DNA of 64,000 nt from Andreprevotia lacus DSM 23236 (GTDB lineage: Bacteria; Pseudomonadota; Gammaproteobacteria; Burkholderiales; Chitinibacteraceae). The stretch covers positions 108,906 to 172,905 of the forward strand of contig NZ_FWXD01000009.1 of the NCBI RefSeq assembly GCF_900176275.1. Direction: 5' to 3'. Below, in pieces: positions 51,656 to 63,907 of the stretch (position 1 is its first letter; the number at the start of each line of letters is the position of its first letter). Below the pieces are notes generated by a model, which saw nothing but the letters and a program-made list of their open reading frames with translations, ran no database searches and was not told where the DNA came from. The translations under genes and the position numbers were made by a program.

Positions 51656-52067
51656 GCCTTATCTGTTGCTTGCCTTGCTGGCCTATCCGGTTGCCGAGGT
51701 GATCGCCATGGTGCTGGTCGCCAAGGCCATTGGTACCGGCTGGCTGGTTGCCTGGCTGGTGCTGGCGGCCGTGGCCGGGTTTACCATGCTGCGCCATCAC
51801 AAGCTGGCCGTCGGCATGTCGCTGCTGGGTGATCTGCGCAGCGGCCGGCTGACACCGCACAGCCTGTTCTGGGTGGCGCGTTACTATATCGCAGCCGTTC
51901 TGCTGCTGTTGCCCGGCGTGATTGGTGATGTGATTGCTTTGTTGATGTTGCTGCCATGGGGACGCGATAAAGTGGCACAAGTTCCCCAGGAAACGGTGCT
52001 GGAAGGCGAATATCGCGAGATTGATCCGCGTGTCGGCCCGGGGCGACGGCTGGAAGGGCGGGACTGA
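51654..52067 (+). CDS. fxsA: FxsA-family membrane protein
   Basis: 137 residues. Starts PYLLLALLAYPVAEV and has about three to four membrane helices, with the family pattern GRLTPHSLFW and LLLLPGVIGDVIALLMLLP. FxsA relieves phage T7 exclusion by F plasmid in E. coli; its native role is unknown. TTTGGAGT lies before ATG 51654, inside cutA. Its cytoplasmic tail is hydrophilic. Confidence 0.9.
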   Translation: MPYLLLALLAYPVAEVIAMVLVAKAIGTGWLVAWLVLAAVAGFTMLRHHKLAVGMSLLGDLRSGRLTPHSLFWVARYYIAAVLLLLPGVIGDVIALLMLLPWGRDKVAQVPQETVLEGEYREIDPRVGPGRRLEGRD

Positions 52068-52098
52068 GCCGCCTCGCCTGTCTGAGTGATCGCAATAG

Positions 52099-52123
52099 AA
52101 AACGGGGGCCAGGCCCCCGTTTT
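52099..52123. terminator. Bidirectional terminator between fxsA and yggT
   Basis: A 10-bp perfect stem AAAACGGGGG/CCCCCGTTTT (52099-52108 with 52114-52123), A and T runs on both sides, between two converging genes. Confidence 0.92.
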
Positions 52124-52142
52124 TGCATCGTCGTGCTGGCGC

Positions 52143-52736
52143 TTAGCCCAGCGCGGCAACCGGAATGCTGCGCAATACGGTCTGCTGTGCGCCTACTACC
52201 AGCACGTTCAGCACCAGCAATGCCAGCATCAGCACCATGGGCGTGATGTCCACATTACCTACCGGCGGAATCACGCGACGCAGCGGGCGCAGGAAAGGGG
52301 TGGTCAACGAATTGATGACCGAGAATGCCGGGTGGTGGCGCGGCGCAAACCATGACAGCACGGCCTGGCCGATCAGCGCCACCATCAGCAGATACATCGA
52401 CACCAGCAGCAGCTCGAGCAGGCCGGTGACCGCGATGGCCAGCAAGCCCTGCGGGGCCAGCAAGGCATAAGGCCACGGTGACAGCCACAACAGCAGCACA
52501 TGCATGCCGCAGGCCCATAGCCAGGCCAGCACGAAGGTGGCCGAATCATATTGCCTGACCGACGGCAGGATGCGGCGCGCCGGCAGTACCATCCAGTTGG
52601 TCAGCGCCATCACGAACTGGCCGAATGGCGTGTTGAACTGAGCCTTGAGCGCCAGCAGGTAAAAGCGGGCCAGCAACATCCAGATGATGAAGCCGCCCAC
52701 ACAGCGAATCAGAACGTCGAGTGCATTGGCAAGCAT
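52143..52736 (-). CDS. yggT: YggT-family membrane protein
   Basis: 197 residues with two copies of the YggT unit (each with hydrophobic helices): LARFYLLALKAQFNTPFGQF, PARRILPS in the first, and SWFAPRHHPAFSVINSLTTP, PLRRVIPP in the second. Found next to proC and yggS in most proteobacteria. Possible role in osmotic stress or cell division; unproven. Confidence 0.93.
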   Translation of the reverse strand: MLANALDVLIRCVGGFIIWMLLARFYLLALKAQFNTPFGQFVMALTNWMVLPARRILPSVRQYDSATFVLAWLWACGMHVLLLWLSPWPYALLAPQGLLAIAVTGLLELLLVSMYLLMVALIGQAVLSWFAPRHHPAFSVINSLTTPFLRPLRRVIPPVGNVDITPMVLMLALLVLNVLVVGAQQTVLRSIPVAALG

Positions 52737-52751
52737 GCGTGTCCAGCCCCC

Positions 52752-53564
52752 TTAGTCGTCACGACCCAGTTCTTCGCCCAGCTCGCGCGAGCGGGCGGCG
52801 GCGGCCGAAGCGGCGGCGATGATGGTCGAGCGCACCTGGCTGTTTTCCAGCGCATTGATGGCACGCTCGGTGGTGCCACCCTTGCTGGTGACCTTCTGGC
52901 GCAAGGTTGCTGCGTCGTCATCGCTTTGCAGCGCCAGCTTGATGGCGCCGGCAAAGGTCTGATAGGCCAGCTTGCGGGCCGTTTCCGGCGCGAAGCCCTG
53001 CGCGCGCGCTGCAGCTTGCAGCGATTCAATGAAGTAGAACACGTAGGCCGGGCCGGAGCCGGAAATGGCGGTAATACCGTCGATTTCCTCTTCGTCGGCC
53101 ACCCAGACGGTTTCACCGATCGAACCGAGAATGCGCTCGGCCAGGGCTTTGTCGTCGGCCGTGGCGCCGGGGCTGGCATAAGCGCCCGAGATACCGGCCT
53201 GCACCAGCGCAGGTGTGTTGGGCATCACGCGCACCACGCGATCCAGCCCGCCCAGCCAGCGGCCCAGCGTATCGGCGCGTACGCCGGCGGCAATCGAGAT
53301 CACCAGCGAGCCAGCCAGTTGCGGCGCCAGTGCGGCAGCTACGCTACGCAGCTGTTGCGGCTTGACGGCAAAGATCACGGCCGTGCTGGCGGGTAATGCC
53401 TCATCCGGGCTGCCGGTGCTGATGCCGAACTGCTGCGCCAGCTCGGCGCGTTTGGCTGCATCTGGTTCGACGACGTGAATGTCCGTGCCGGCAAAGCCCT
53501 GCTTGACCATCCCGCCTATCATCGCTGCTGCCATGTTGCCGCCACCGATAAAGCTGATTTTCAT
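52752..53564 (-). CDS. proC: Pyrroline-5-carboxylate reductase
   Basis: 270 residues. The last step of proline synthesis, NAD(P)H dependent. Rossmann start KISFIGGGNMAAAMIGGMVK, VIFAVKPQQL, RVMPNTPALVQAG and AISGSGPAYVFYFIESLQ are family signatures. Start 53564 has AGGGA upstream; a longer frame to 53648 would reach into yggS. Confidence 0.96.
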   Translation of the reverse strand: MKISFIGGGNMAAAMIGGMVKQGFAGTDIHVVEPDAAKRAELAQQFGISTGSPDEALPASTAVIFAVKPQQLRSVAAALAPQLAGSLVISIAAGVRADTLGRWLGGLDRVVRVMPNTPALVQAGISGAYASPGATADDKALAERILGSIGETVWVADEEEIDGITAISGSGPAYVFYFIESLQAAARAQGFAPETARKLAYQTFAGAIKLALQSDDDAATLRQKVTSKGGTTERAINALENSQVRSTIIAAASAAAARSRELGEELGRDD

Positions 53565-53589
53565 GCTGTTCCCTGTACTTTGATGTTGA

Positions 53590-54276
53590 TTAACTGCGCC
53601 TGCCAAACAAGGCGGTGCCGATGCGGACCATGGTCGCGCCCTCGGCAACGGCCAGCTCCAGATCGGCCGACATGCCCATCGACAGCGTATCGAGTTGCAG
53701 GCCCTGCGCGTTCAATTGCTCAAGCAGCGTGCGCAGCTGGCGGAACTGGCCGGCCAGCAGCACGCTGTCGTCTGTCGCTTCCGGGATACACATCAAGCCA
53801 CGCAACTGCATGCGTGGCAAGGTGCTCACGGCCTGCGCCAGCGCCGCGACTTCGGCCGGCGCGACGCCTGATTTGCTGGCCTCGCCAGACACATTGACCT
53901 GCAGACAGACCTGCAACGGTGGCAAGTGTTCCGGGCGCTGGCTGGAAAGCCGTTCGGCAATCTTCAGGCGGTCTACTGCATGCACCCAGCTGGCGATTTC
54001 CGCCACGCTGCGGGTCTTGTTGCTTTGCAGGGGGCCGATGAAATGCCAGCGCAATTCAGACAGCTGCGCTAATTCTGCAGCCTTGCTGCCAAGCTCCTGC
54101 ACGTAATTTTCGCCGAAATCCCGTTGACCACAGGCATACAATTCGGCGATGTCTGTTGCAGGGAAAGTTTTGCTTACGGCAAGCAGTCTGACACTATCAT
54201 CCGGGCGCTGTGCCGTTGTGACGGCTGTCCGGATACGCGCCAACACGCCTTGCCACCTCGCAAATATCGTTGCCAT
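53590..54276 (-). CDS. yggS: YggS-family PLP homeostasis protein
   Basis: 228 residues, the short PLPHP type. The PLP lysine lies in LLAVSKTFPATDI; ENYVQELGSKAAEL, WHFIGPLQSNKTR and LSMGMSADLELAVAEGATMV complete the barrel. Binds PLP and protects its pool rather than acting as a typical racemase. In operon order before proC and divergent from pilT. Confidence 0.95.
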   Translation of the reverse strand: MATIFARWQGVLARIRTAVTTAQRPDDSVRLLAVSKTFPATDIAELYACGQRDFGENYVQELGSKAAELAQLSELRWHFIGPLQSNKTRSVAEIASWVHAVDRLKIAERLSSQRPEHLPPLQVCLQVNVSGEASKSGVAPAEVAALAQAVSTLPRMQLRGLMCIPEATDDSVLLAGQFRQLRTLLEQLNAQGLQLDTLSMGMSADLELAVAEGATMVRIGTALFGRRS

Positions 54277-54359
54277 AATGGTTTGGACCTTACTACATTG
54301 GCCGGCGGCGCGCGCGCGGCGTCTTGATGGGCCGTCATTGCCAAAGGACAGAATTATAA

Positions 54360-55403
54360 ATGGAAATCTCCGAGCTCTTGGCTTTTGCCGTAAAGAACAA
54401 GGCGTCCGACTTGCACCTTTCATCCGGCCTGCCGCCGATGATTCGTGTACACGGTGATGTACGTCGCATCAATCTGCCGCCGATGGAGCACAAGGACGTT
54501 CATGACATGGTGTACGACATCATGAACGACGGCCAGCGCAAGGTGTACGAAGACACGCTGGAATGCGACTTCTCGTTTGAAATTCCCAATCTGTCGCGTT
54601 TCCGCGTCAATGCCTTCGTGCAACAACGTGGTGCCGGTGCGGTATTCCGAACCATTCCTTCCAAGGTATTGTCGCTGGAGGAATTGAATGCCCCCAAGGT
54701 ATTCCAGGAAATCGCGCAAAACCCGCGCGGTCTGGTGCTGGTAACCGGGCCGACCGGCTCGGGTAAATCGACCACGCTGGCTGGCATTCTCAATTACGTG
54801 AATGAAAACGAATACGGCCATATCCTCACCGTCGAGGACCCGATCGAATTCGTGCATCAATCCAAGAAATGCCTGATCAACCAGCGGGAAGTCGGCCCCC
54901 ACACCATGAGTTTTGCCAATGCGCTGCGTTCCGCGCTGCGGGAAGACCCGGACGTGATCCTAGTGGGTGAAATGCGTGACCTGGAAACCATCCGCCTGGC
55001 GCTGACCGCTGCGGAAACCGGTCACCTGGTATTCGGTACCCTGCACACCAGTTCGGCCGCCAAGACTATCGACCGTATCGTTGACGTATTCCCGGCAGCG
55101 GAAAAGGAAATGGTGCGCTCGATGCTGTCCGAATCGTTGCGCGCGGTCATTTCGCAAACGCTGCTCAAGACCAAGGACGGCAACAGCCGCGTGGCCGCGC
55201 ATGAAATCATGATCGGCATTCCGGCCATCCGTAACCTGATCCGCGAAAACAAGATCGCCCAGATGTATTCCGCCATCCAGACCGGCCAGCAATTCGGCAT
55301 GCAGACGCTGGATCAGTGCCTGCAGGATCTGGTTCGCCGCAACATCGTCTCGGTGAGCGAGGCACGCGGCAAGGCCATGAACGCTGACAACTTCCGCGGC
55401 TGA
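54360..55403 (+). CDS. pilT: Type IV pilus retraction ATPase PilT
   Basis: 347 residues. Hexameric cytoplasmic ATPase that pulls pili back. LLAFAVKNKASDLHLSSGLP at the N-terminus; Walker A LVTGPTGSGKSTTLAGILNY; Asp box ILTVEDPIEFVH; Walker B ALREDPDVILVGEMRD; His box AAETGHLVFGTLHT. The C-terminal AIRNLIRENK motif is present. The ribosome site is weak. It lies just upstream of pilU. Confidence 0.97.
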   Translation: MEISELLAFAVKNKASDLHLSSGLPPMIRVHGDVRRINLPPMEHKDVHDMVYDIMNDGQRKVYEDTLECDFSFEIPNLSRFRVNAFVQQRGAGAVFRTIPSKVLSLEELNAPKVFQEIAQNPRGLVLVTGPTGSGKSTTLAGILNYVNENEYGHILTVEDPIEFVHQSKKCLINQREVGPHTMSFANALRSALREDPDVILVGEMRDLETIRLALTAAETGHLVFGTLHTSSAAKTIDRIVDVFPAAEKEMVRSMLSESLRAVISQTLLKTKDGNSRVAAHEIMIGIPAIRNLIRENKIAQMYSAIQTGQQFGMQTLDQCLQDLVRRNIVSVSEARGKAMNADNFRG

Positions 55404-55435
55404 CGCCATGCGTTCGCCGCCATATCGAGTTTGAA

Positions 55436-56572
55436 ATGGAAAAAGAGCAAGCAGCCAAATTCATGCAGGACCTGCTCAAGCACATGCGTGCCAAAGGCGC
55501 GTCCGACCTGTTCATTACCGCCGAATTTCCGCCTGCGATGAAGATCGACGGCCGCGTGACGCCGGTATCGAACCAGGTGCTGAGCGCGCAGCACAGCAAG
55601 GAGCTGGCGCGCGCCATCATGAACGACCGGCAGGCCGAAGAGTTCGAAGCCACCAAGGAGTGCAACTTCGCCATCAGCCCCGGCAATCTGGGGCGCTTCC
55701 GTGTCAACGCCTTCATGCAGCAATCGCACGTGGGCATGGTGCTGCGGACCATCAATTCGGAAATTCCGCGCCTGGAAGACCTTGGCGTGCCGCCGGTGCT
55801 CAAGGACATCGCCATGACCAAGCGCGGTCTGGTGATCTTTGTCGGTGGTACCGGCTCGGGTAAATCGACCTCGCTGGCGGCCATGGTGGGCCACCGCAAC
55901 GAGAACGCCTACGACCATATCATCACCATCGAAGACCCGATCGAATACGTGCATGACCACAAGAATTCGATCGTCACCCAGCGTGAGGTCGGCGTCGACA
56001 CCGACTCGTGGATGGCCGCGCTGAAGAACACGCTGCGTCAGGCGCCGGACGTGATCCTGATCGGCGAAATCCGCGATCGCGAAACCATGGACTACGCCAT
56101 CGCCTTTGCCGAAACCGGCCACCTGTGCATGGCCACACTGCACGCCAACTCGTCCAACCAAGCGCTGGACCGCATCATCAACTTCTTCCCGGAGGAGCGC
56201 CGTACACAGCTGTTGATGGACTTGTCGCTCAACCTCAAGGCCTTCGTGTCGCAGCGGCTGGTGCCGCACCGCTCGGGCAAGGGGCGCGTGGCCGCGGTGG
56301 AAGTGATGCTGAACTCGCCGCTGATTGCCGACCTGATCTTCAAGGGCGAGGTGCACGAGATCAAGGAAATCATGAAACGCTCGCGCGAGCTGGGCATGCA
56401 GACCTTTGACCAGAGTCTGTTCGACCTGTACGAAGCCGGCAAGATCAGCTATGAAGACGCGTTGCGCAATGCCGACTCGGTGAATGATTTGCGACTGCAA
56501 ATCAAACTCAACAGTTCCGATGCGCAGCAAAAGGATGTACTGTCCGGTATCGATCATCTGGATATCGTCTGA
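55436..56572 (+). CDS. pilU: PilT-like retraction ATPase PilU
   Basis: 378 residues, a second PilT-family ATPase: LKHMRAKGASDLFITAEFPP, Walker A VGGTGSGKSTSLAAMVGH, Walker B APDVILIGEIRDRETMD, His box FAETGHLCMATLHANSSNQ. The AIRNLIRENK motif of PilT is replaced, as in other PilU proteins, and the C-terminal tail is longer. Acts with PilT in force generation. Begins 32 bases after pilT. Confidence 0.97.
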   Translation: MEKEQAAKFMQDLLKHMRAKGASDLFITAEFPPAMKIDGRVTPVSNQVLSAQHSKELARAIMNDRQAEEFEATKECNFAISPGNLGRFRVNAFMQQSHVGMVLRTINSEIPRLEDLGVPPVLKDIAMTKRGLVIFVGGTGSGKSTSLAAMVGHRNENAYDHIITIEDPIEYVHDHKNSIVTQREVGVDTDSWMAALKNTLRQAPDVILIGEIRDRETMDYAIAFAETGHLCMATLHANSSNQALDRIINFFPEERRTQLLMDLSLNLKAFVSQRLVPHRSGKGRVAAVEVMLNSPLIADLIFKGEVHEIKEIMKRSRELGMQTFDQSLFDLYEAGKISYEDALRNADSVNDLRLQIKLNSSDAQQKDVLSGIDHLDIV

Positions 56573-56634
56573 CGTGGCAAAGACCACGCCGACACGGCAC
56601 CGTCAAGAAGTGCCGGAGGGGATAAAATAAACGC

Positions 56635-58788
56635 ATGAAGTCTTACCTGCTCCCTGCAGCGCTCGCGCCCATCGTACTGGCCACCGGCTTGGGGCTAAGC
56701 GCGTCCGTGCATGCCGCCATGCTCGGCGAGATGCAGGTGCGCTCTGCGCTGGGCGAGCGCTTCCAGGCCAGCGTCAGCGTGGCCGGCGCCGACGATGAAA
56801 AACTGAACAGCAGCTGTTTCCGTCTGGTCACGCCGCAGCAACTGGGCGACGATGATCTGGTGGTATTGCGCAAGGCACGCCTGCTGTACCAGCCCGACGA
56901 CGAGTTCAGTGGCCGCCTGCTGATTTACGGCGAAGAAAAGATCGACGAACCGCTGCTGAGCGTAGCGGTGCGGGTCAAGTGCCCGGATGAAGACCGGCGC
57001 GTGTTCCAGCGCGATTACAGCGTGATGCTCGACCCGCGCGAGTATAAGTCGCCCGTGCAACATGCACTGCCCACGCCGGCGGCACCGCGCAGCGGCCAGC
57101 CAGCGTCACGCCGCAGCGTGCCGGCTTTGGGCAGCGTGTGGATCACGCGTGACGGTGAAAGCGTCGACCAGATTGCCAAAGCCTATTTCCCCAACGACAA
57201 GGCTGCGCGCGCGCGCTTTGTCGATGCGCTGTTCCTGTTGAATCCCGATCTGCCGCAAGGCACACAAGCACGCCTGCAGGGTGATACGCAGATTCGCTTG
57301 CCGGATCGCTTGAGTGTGCAGCCGGAAACGAAGATCGCCGAAGCTGCGCCCGCCAGGCCCTTGCCGCAAATGGCGCCAGCCACAATGCCGACGCTGCCGC
57401 CGCTGCGGATCGAATCGGCATCACCGCAAGCGGCACCGGTGGACGAGAATCGCGTCGATGTCGGGGAGGGTTTCCGTCTGCGCTTGTCGTCGCCCACCCT
57501 GGATACGACGCGTAAATCGGAGCTGTCGCCCGAGCAGAGCCTGCGTGTGCGCGAGCACTTGCTGTCGCTCTCGTCCGATGATCAGACTGCGCAGCTCTTG
57601 CAGCTCAAATACCAGATTTCAGAACTTGAGAAGCAGCTGGCCGCAGTCAAGTCACACCCGGTGGATGCCAGCCCGGTGCAGGATGCGGCTGCTGCCGAAT
57701 CCAGAAATGCTGCTGCCAACGGTGTACCGAGCTGGTGGTGGTTGCTCTTGCCGCTGGCGCTCGCCGTCGGTTTGTTTGTCTGGCTGTATCGCCGCTGGCA
57801 GCAACGCCGCGAATATGAGGAGGCCGAGTCGTTCTCGTTTGCCACCAATTTTGAGGCGCAGCCGGCAATGCGCAGCGCATCTACGCAAACGCCGTCTGCC
57901 GTGTCATCGTCATATGCGCCGAGCAATGCACTGGGCATGCGCGATCTGGTGCAGAACATTTCGCGTGCGGCTACCGAATTCCACAATGACGAAGTCGATG
58001 TGGTGCAGCCCAACAATGTGTCCGATGAAGCCCAGTTGCTGATCGACCACGGGCTGACCCAGCAGGCGATCAATTTGCTCGATCACGAACTGGGCCAGCA
58101 TCCGACCGCGCTGGCGCTGTGGATGAAGCTGTTTGACATTCATCGTGACCAGGGCATGAAGCAAGCTTTCCAGGAGCGTGCCGTTGCGTTCCGCCTGCAG
58201 TTTGCCAGCGATGCGCTGTGGCAGCAGGTGCAAGCCAGTGGCCGCATGCTGGACCCGGATAACCCGCTTTATCGCTCGCTGGACGACCAGCCGGATGATC
58301 AACTGGAGCTGACCGCACCGCCGTTGCGCCCGGTGTCCGATCCGGGGCAGGATGCGCTGGATTTTGCCTCCATGATGCATCAGCAAGCCGGACTGGCTCC
58401 GCCCGACGCCGTTGTCGAGCAGGCCCATGTCCAAGCGCACGATCAGGATGCCGGTTTCGAGGCTGCAGTGCCGCACGCACTCACCCCGCTTGAGGTGGAC
58501 GAACCACCTCCGTCTTTGCCGGGCATGACTTTTGACATTCAGAGCCAGGACATCGACGTGATCGAGATGCCGGTTCCGGATGTGACGGTGACCGGGTTTG
58601 CCGATATCGACCTCAAGCAGTTTGTATCTGATGACGAGCAGCTGCAGCGTATTGCGCGCCTTCTGGCCGAGCGTGATCTGGACACTGCCTGCCATCTACT
58701 GGAAGAAATGCTTTATCACGGCACGCTGGATCAGCGGATGATGGCCATGAAGTGGCTGGACAAACTGGCGCCCGTACGTGGGCTATAA
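56635..58788 (+). CDS. FimV-family polar/motility protein
   Basis: 717 residues. A signal peptide ends at SVHA. FimV N-terminal domain: MLGEMQVRSALGERFQASVS and YQRDYSVMLDP-like region. A LysM-like domain at about 165-225 (GSVWITRDGESVDQIAKAYF), coiled coil about 308-340, one membrane helix at about 370-388 (WWLLLPLALAVGLFVWLYR), a long acidic cytoplasmic region and the conserved FimV C-terminal block (about 670-715, DTACHLLEEMLYHG). Binds peptidoglycan and marks the cell pole or activates pili. A GGAGGGG site precedes the start. It comes right after pilU, which fits a pilus role. Confidence 0.88.
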   Translation: MKSYLLPAALAPIVLATGLGLSASVHAAMLGEMQVRSALGERFQASVSVAGADDEKLNSSCFRLVTPQQLGDDDLVVLRKARLLYQPDDEFSGRLLIYGEEKIDEPLLSVAVRVKCPDEDRRVFQRDYSVMLDPREYKSPVQHALPTPAAPRSGQPASRRSVPALGSVWITRDGESVDQIAKAYFPNDKAARARFVDALFLLNPDLPQGTQARLQGDTQIRLPDRLSVQPETKIAEAAPARPLPQMAPATMPTLPPLRIESASPQAAPVDENRVDVGEGFRLRLSSPTLDTTRKSELSPEQSLRVREHLLSLSSDDQTAQLLQLKYQISELEKQLAAVKSHPVDASPVQDAAAAESRNAAANGVPSWWWLLLPLALAVGLFVWLYRRWQQRREYEEAESFSFATNFEAQPAMRSASTQTPSAVSSSYAPSNALGMRDLVQNISRAATEFHNDEVDVVQPNNVSDEAQLLIDHGLTQQAINLLDHELGQHPTALALWMKLFDIHRDQGMKQAFQERAVAFRLQFASDALWQQVQASGRMLDPDNPLYRSLDDQPDDQLELTAPPLRPVSDPGQDALDFASMMHQQAGLAPPDAVVEQAHVQAHDQDAGFEAAVPHALTPLEVDEPPPSLPGMTFDIQSQDIDVIEMPVPDVTVTGFADIDLKQFVSDDEQLQRIARLLAERDLDTACHLLEEMLYHGTLDQRMMAMKWLDKLAPVRGL

Positions 58789-58810
58789 GCGACACATGCA
58801 AAGGGCCGGA

Positions 58811-58842
58811 AAAAACGGGCTGCCTATGGGCAGCCCGTTTTT
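58811..58842. terminator. Terminator after the FimV gene
   Basis: A 14-bp perfect stem (58811-58824 with 58829-58842) with four-base loop and T run. It sits between converging genes; the A run on the left lets it serve uvrA as well, though 65 bases past that stop. Confidence 0.93.
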
Positions 58843-58906
58843 CTGAGGCCGGCCTGGCCGGATGCAGGTTTGCCTGCTGCCGCAGCCGAGGGCAGGTGGT
58901 AGACGC

Positions 58907-61789
<2,883 letters not shown>

Positions 61790-61979
61790 GGGTGACGGTT
61801 CTGCGTTGCTGGAGGCAATCCGCTAATATATCGGACTTTCCATTGGCAAGTCAGTCGGAAAAGAACGGCTGGCAAAACCCGGGGCCACGGTATGGGCAGG
61901 ATGGGCGGCAATTGCGCGCCATACTGTCGGCCGGGTATGCGTCGGCTGTGTTAAGTGACTGATTTTCTGGCTTGAGCTT

Positions 61980-63344
61980 ATGAATCCTATCGAACTGCGC
62001 GCTTCCCTCGGGTTGGCCGGTCTGTACGCCCTGCGCATGCTGGGCATGTTCCTCATCCTGCCGGTGTTTGCCGTCTATGCCGGCCACCTGCCAGGGGGTG
62101 ACAATCACGCGCTGGTGGGTTTTGCCTTTGGCGCCTATGGGCTGACCCAGGCATTGCTGCAACTGCCGTTCGGCATGTGGTCTGATCGTGCCGGCCGCAA
62201 GAAGGTGATCTATATCGGCTTGCTGCTGTTTGCAGTCGGCAGCGTGATGTGTGCGCTGGCCGACCATATCGTCTGGCTGATCGTGGGCCGCGCTGTACAG
62301 GGGGCCGGAGCGATTTCGGCTGCGATTACCGCCATGCTGGCTGACCTGACGCGCGAAGAGCACCGTACCAAGGCCATGGCGATGATCGGCGGCAGCATTG
62401 CCACCACCTTTGCCGTGTCGCTGGTGGCCGCACCCAAGCTGGCCGAGTGGATCGGCTTGCCGGGCATTTTTGCGCTGACGGCCGTGCTGGCCGTAGCGGC
62501 GCTGATCGGTGTACATCAGGTGATCCCCAATCCGACCGTCACCCGCCACCACTCGGATGCCGAGGCCGATACGCGCCGCCTGCCGGCCGTGCTGCGCCAC
62601 CCGCAGCTGATGCGCCTCAACTATGGCGTGTTCGCCCTCCACGCGGCACAAATGGCCATGTTTACCGTGATGCCACTATTGCTCAAGCAGATAGGCGGTT
62701 TGAGCGTGGCGCATCACTGGTGGGTGTATCTGCCGGTGGTGCTGGTGGGTTTCGTGTTCATGGTGCCGGCGGTGATCGTTGGCGAGAAGCGGCGCAAGCT
62801 CAAGCCGGTGTTCCTGTTTGCCATTGCGCTGATGCTGGTGGCACAGCTGGGCATGACCTTGTGGCTGCCCAGCCTGACTGCCATCGTGCTGTGGCTGGCA
62901 ATCTACTTCATCGCCTTCAACATCCTGGAGGCCACGCAGCCCAGCCTGATTTCCAAGATCGCCCCGTCCGATGCCAAGGGCACGGCCATGGGGGTGTACA
63001 ACACGTGCCAGTCGGCCAGCATGGCAGTGGGCGCCGCGCTGGCGGGCTGGTTGTATCAACACTTCCAGAGCCCGGTGCCGGTGTTTGCGCTGTGCTCGGC
63101 ACTGGTCGGCATCTGGCTGCTGGTGGCCTGGGGCATGCAGCCGCCGCTGCCGGTCAAGACCCGCATGTTTCACATTGACGACCAGTGGAGCGGCGATGCG
63201 GCTGCGCTGTCTGCTAAACTGGCGGCGATTGACGGCGTGAAAGAGGCCGTCGTACTGATGGATGAACGCGTGGTGCTGCTCAAGGTCCTGCAAGACGGCT
63301 GGGACGAAGCCACCGCGCAACAATTGATTGCGGAGACTCATTGA
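61980..63344 (+). CDS. MFS transporter with C-terminal YAM-like domain (YajR type)
   Basis: 454 residues, twelve membrane helices. [20 protein letters not shown] is the MFS loop 2-3 motif. After the last helix (about 385-395) a cytoplasmic domain of about 60 residues ([20 protein letters not shown]) resembles the ferredoxin-like YAM domain of YajR. The substrate is unknown. Its stop overlaps the ssb start (TGATG), so the two are coupled. uvrA, this MFS gene and ssb are a common betaproteobacterial grouping. Confidence 0.9.
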   Translation: MNPIELRASLGLAGLYALRMLGMFLILPVFAVYAGHLPGGDNHALVGFAFGAYGLTQALLQLPFGMWSDRAGRKKVIYIGLLLFAVGSVMCALADHIVWLIVGRAVQGAGAISAAITAMLADLTREEHRTKAMAMIGGSIATTFAVSLVAAPKLAEWIGLPGIFALTAVLAVAALIGVHQVIPNPTVTRHHSDAEADTRRLPAVLRHPQLMRLNYGVFALHAAQMAMFTVMPLLLKQIGGLSVAHHWWVYLPVVLVGFVFMVPAVIVGEKRRKLKPVFLFAIALMLVAQLGMTLWLPSLTAIVLWLAIYFIAFNILEATQPSLISKIAPSDAKGTAMGVYNTCQSASMAVGAALAGWLYQHFQSPVPVFALCSALVGIWLLVAWGMQPPLPVKTRMFHIDDQWSGDAAALSAKLAAIDGVKEAVVLMDERVVLLKVLQDGWDEATAQQLIAETH

Positions 63345-63841
63345 TGGCTTCTTTGAACAAGGTGCTGCTGATTGGCAACCTCGGGCGCGACCCGGAAACC
63401 CGCTTCCTGCCCTCGGGCGGTGCGGTGTGCAATTTCAGCATTGCCACGACTGAAAACTGGAAAGACAAGCAGACTGGCCAGAAGCAGGAAAAGACCGAGT
63501 GGCACAACATCACCATGTACGGCAAGCTGGCCGAAATCGCTGGTGAATACCTGAAGAAGGGCAGCTCGGTGTACATCGAAGGTCGTTTGCAAACCCGCAA
63601 GTGGCAAGACAAGCAAACCGGCGCAGATCGCTACACCACCGAAATCGTGGCCGACCAGATGCAGATGCTGGGCGGCCGTGGCGGTGGCAGCGCCCCCATG
63701 GGCGGTGGCGATGACTACAACCAGGAATACAGCAGCCCTGCACCGGCCCCCGCGCCGCGCCAGCAAGCCGCTGCACCGGCGCCGCGCCCGGCCGCACCGG
63801 CACGCAGCTTTGATGATTTCGAGGACGATATTCCGTTCTGA
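63344..63841 (+). CDS. ssb: Single-stranded DNA-binding protein
   Basis: 165 residues. OB fold ([57 protein letters not shown]), a Gly/Pro/Ala-rich linker (about 110-152) and the acidic tip DDFEDDIPF, which binds partner proteins. Start ATG 63344 (not TTG 63341), overlapping the MFS stop. Confidence 0.97.
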   Translation: MASLNKVLLIGNLGRDPETRFLPSGGAVCNFSIATTENWKDKQTGQKQEKTEWHNITMYGKLAEIAGEYLKKGSSVYIEGRLQTRKWQDKQTGADRYTTEIVADQMQMLGGRGGGSAPMGGGDDYNQEYSSPAPAPAPRQQAAAPAPRPAAPARSFDDFEDDIPF

Positions 63842-63872
63842 TCCATCTGCTACCGGCTTGCCGGTACGCTAC

Positions 63873-63899
63873 AAAAGCCCGTCGTCGACGGGCTTTTTT
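63873..63899 (+). terminator. Terminator of ssb
   Basis: An 11-bp perfect stem (63873-63883 with 63887-63897, AAAAGCCCGTC/GACGGGCTTTT) with a 3-base loop and six T, 31 bases past the stop. Confidence 0.93.
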
Positions 63900-63907
63900 C
63901 ATGGGTC

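Noticed and set aside
61790..61979. LexA/SOS box upstream of uvrA
   Set aside because: No CTG-N10-CAG palindrome in the divergent region.
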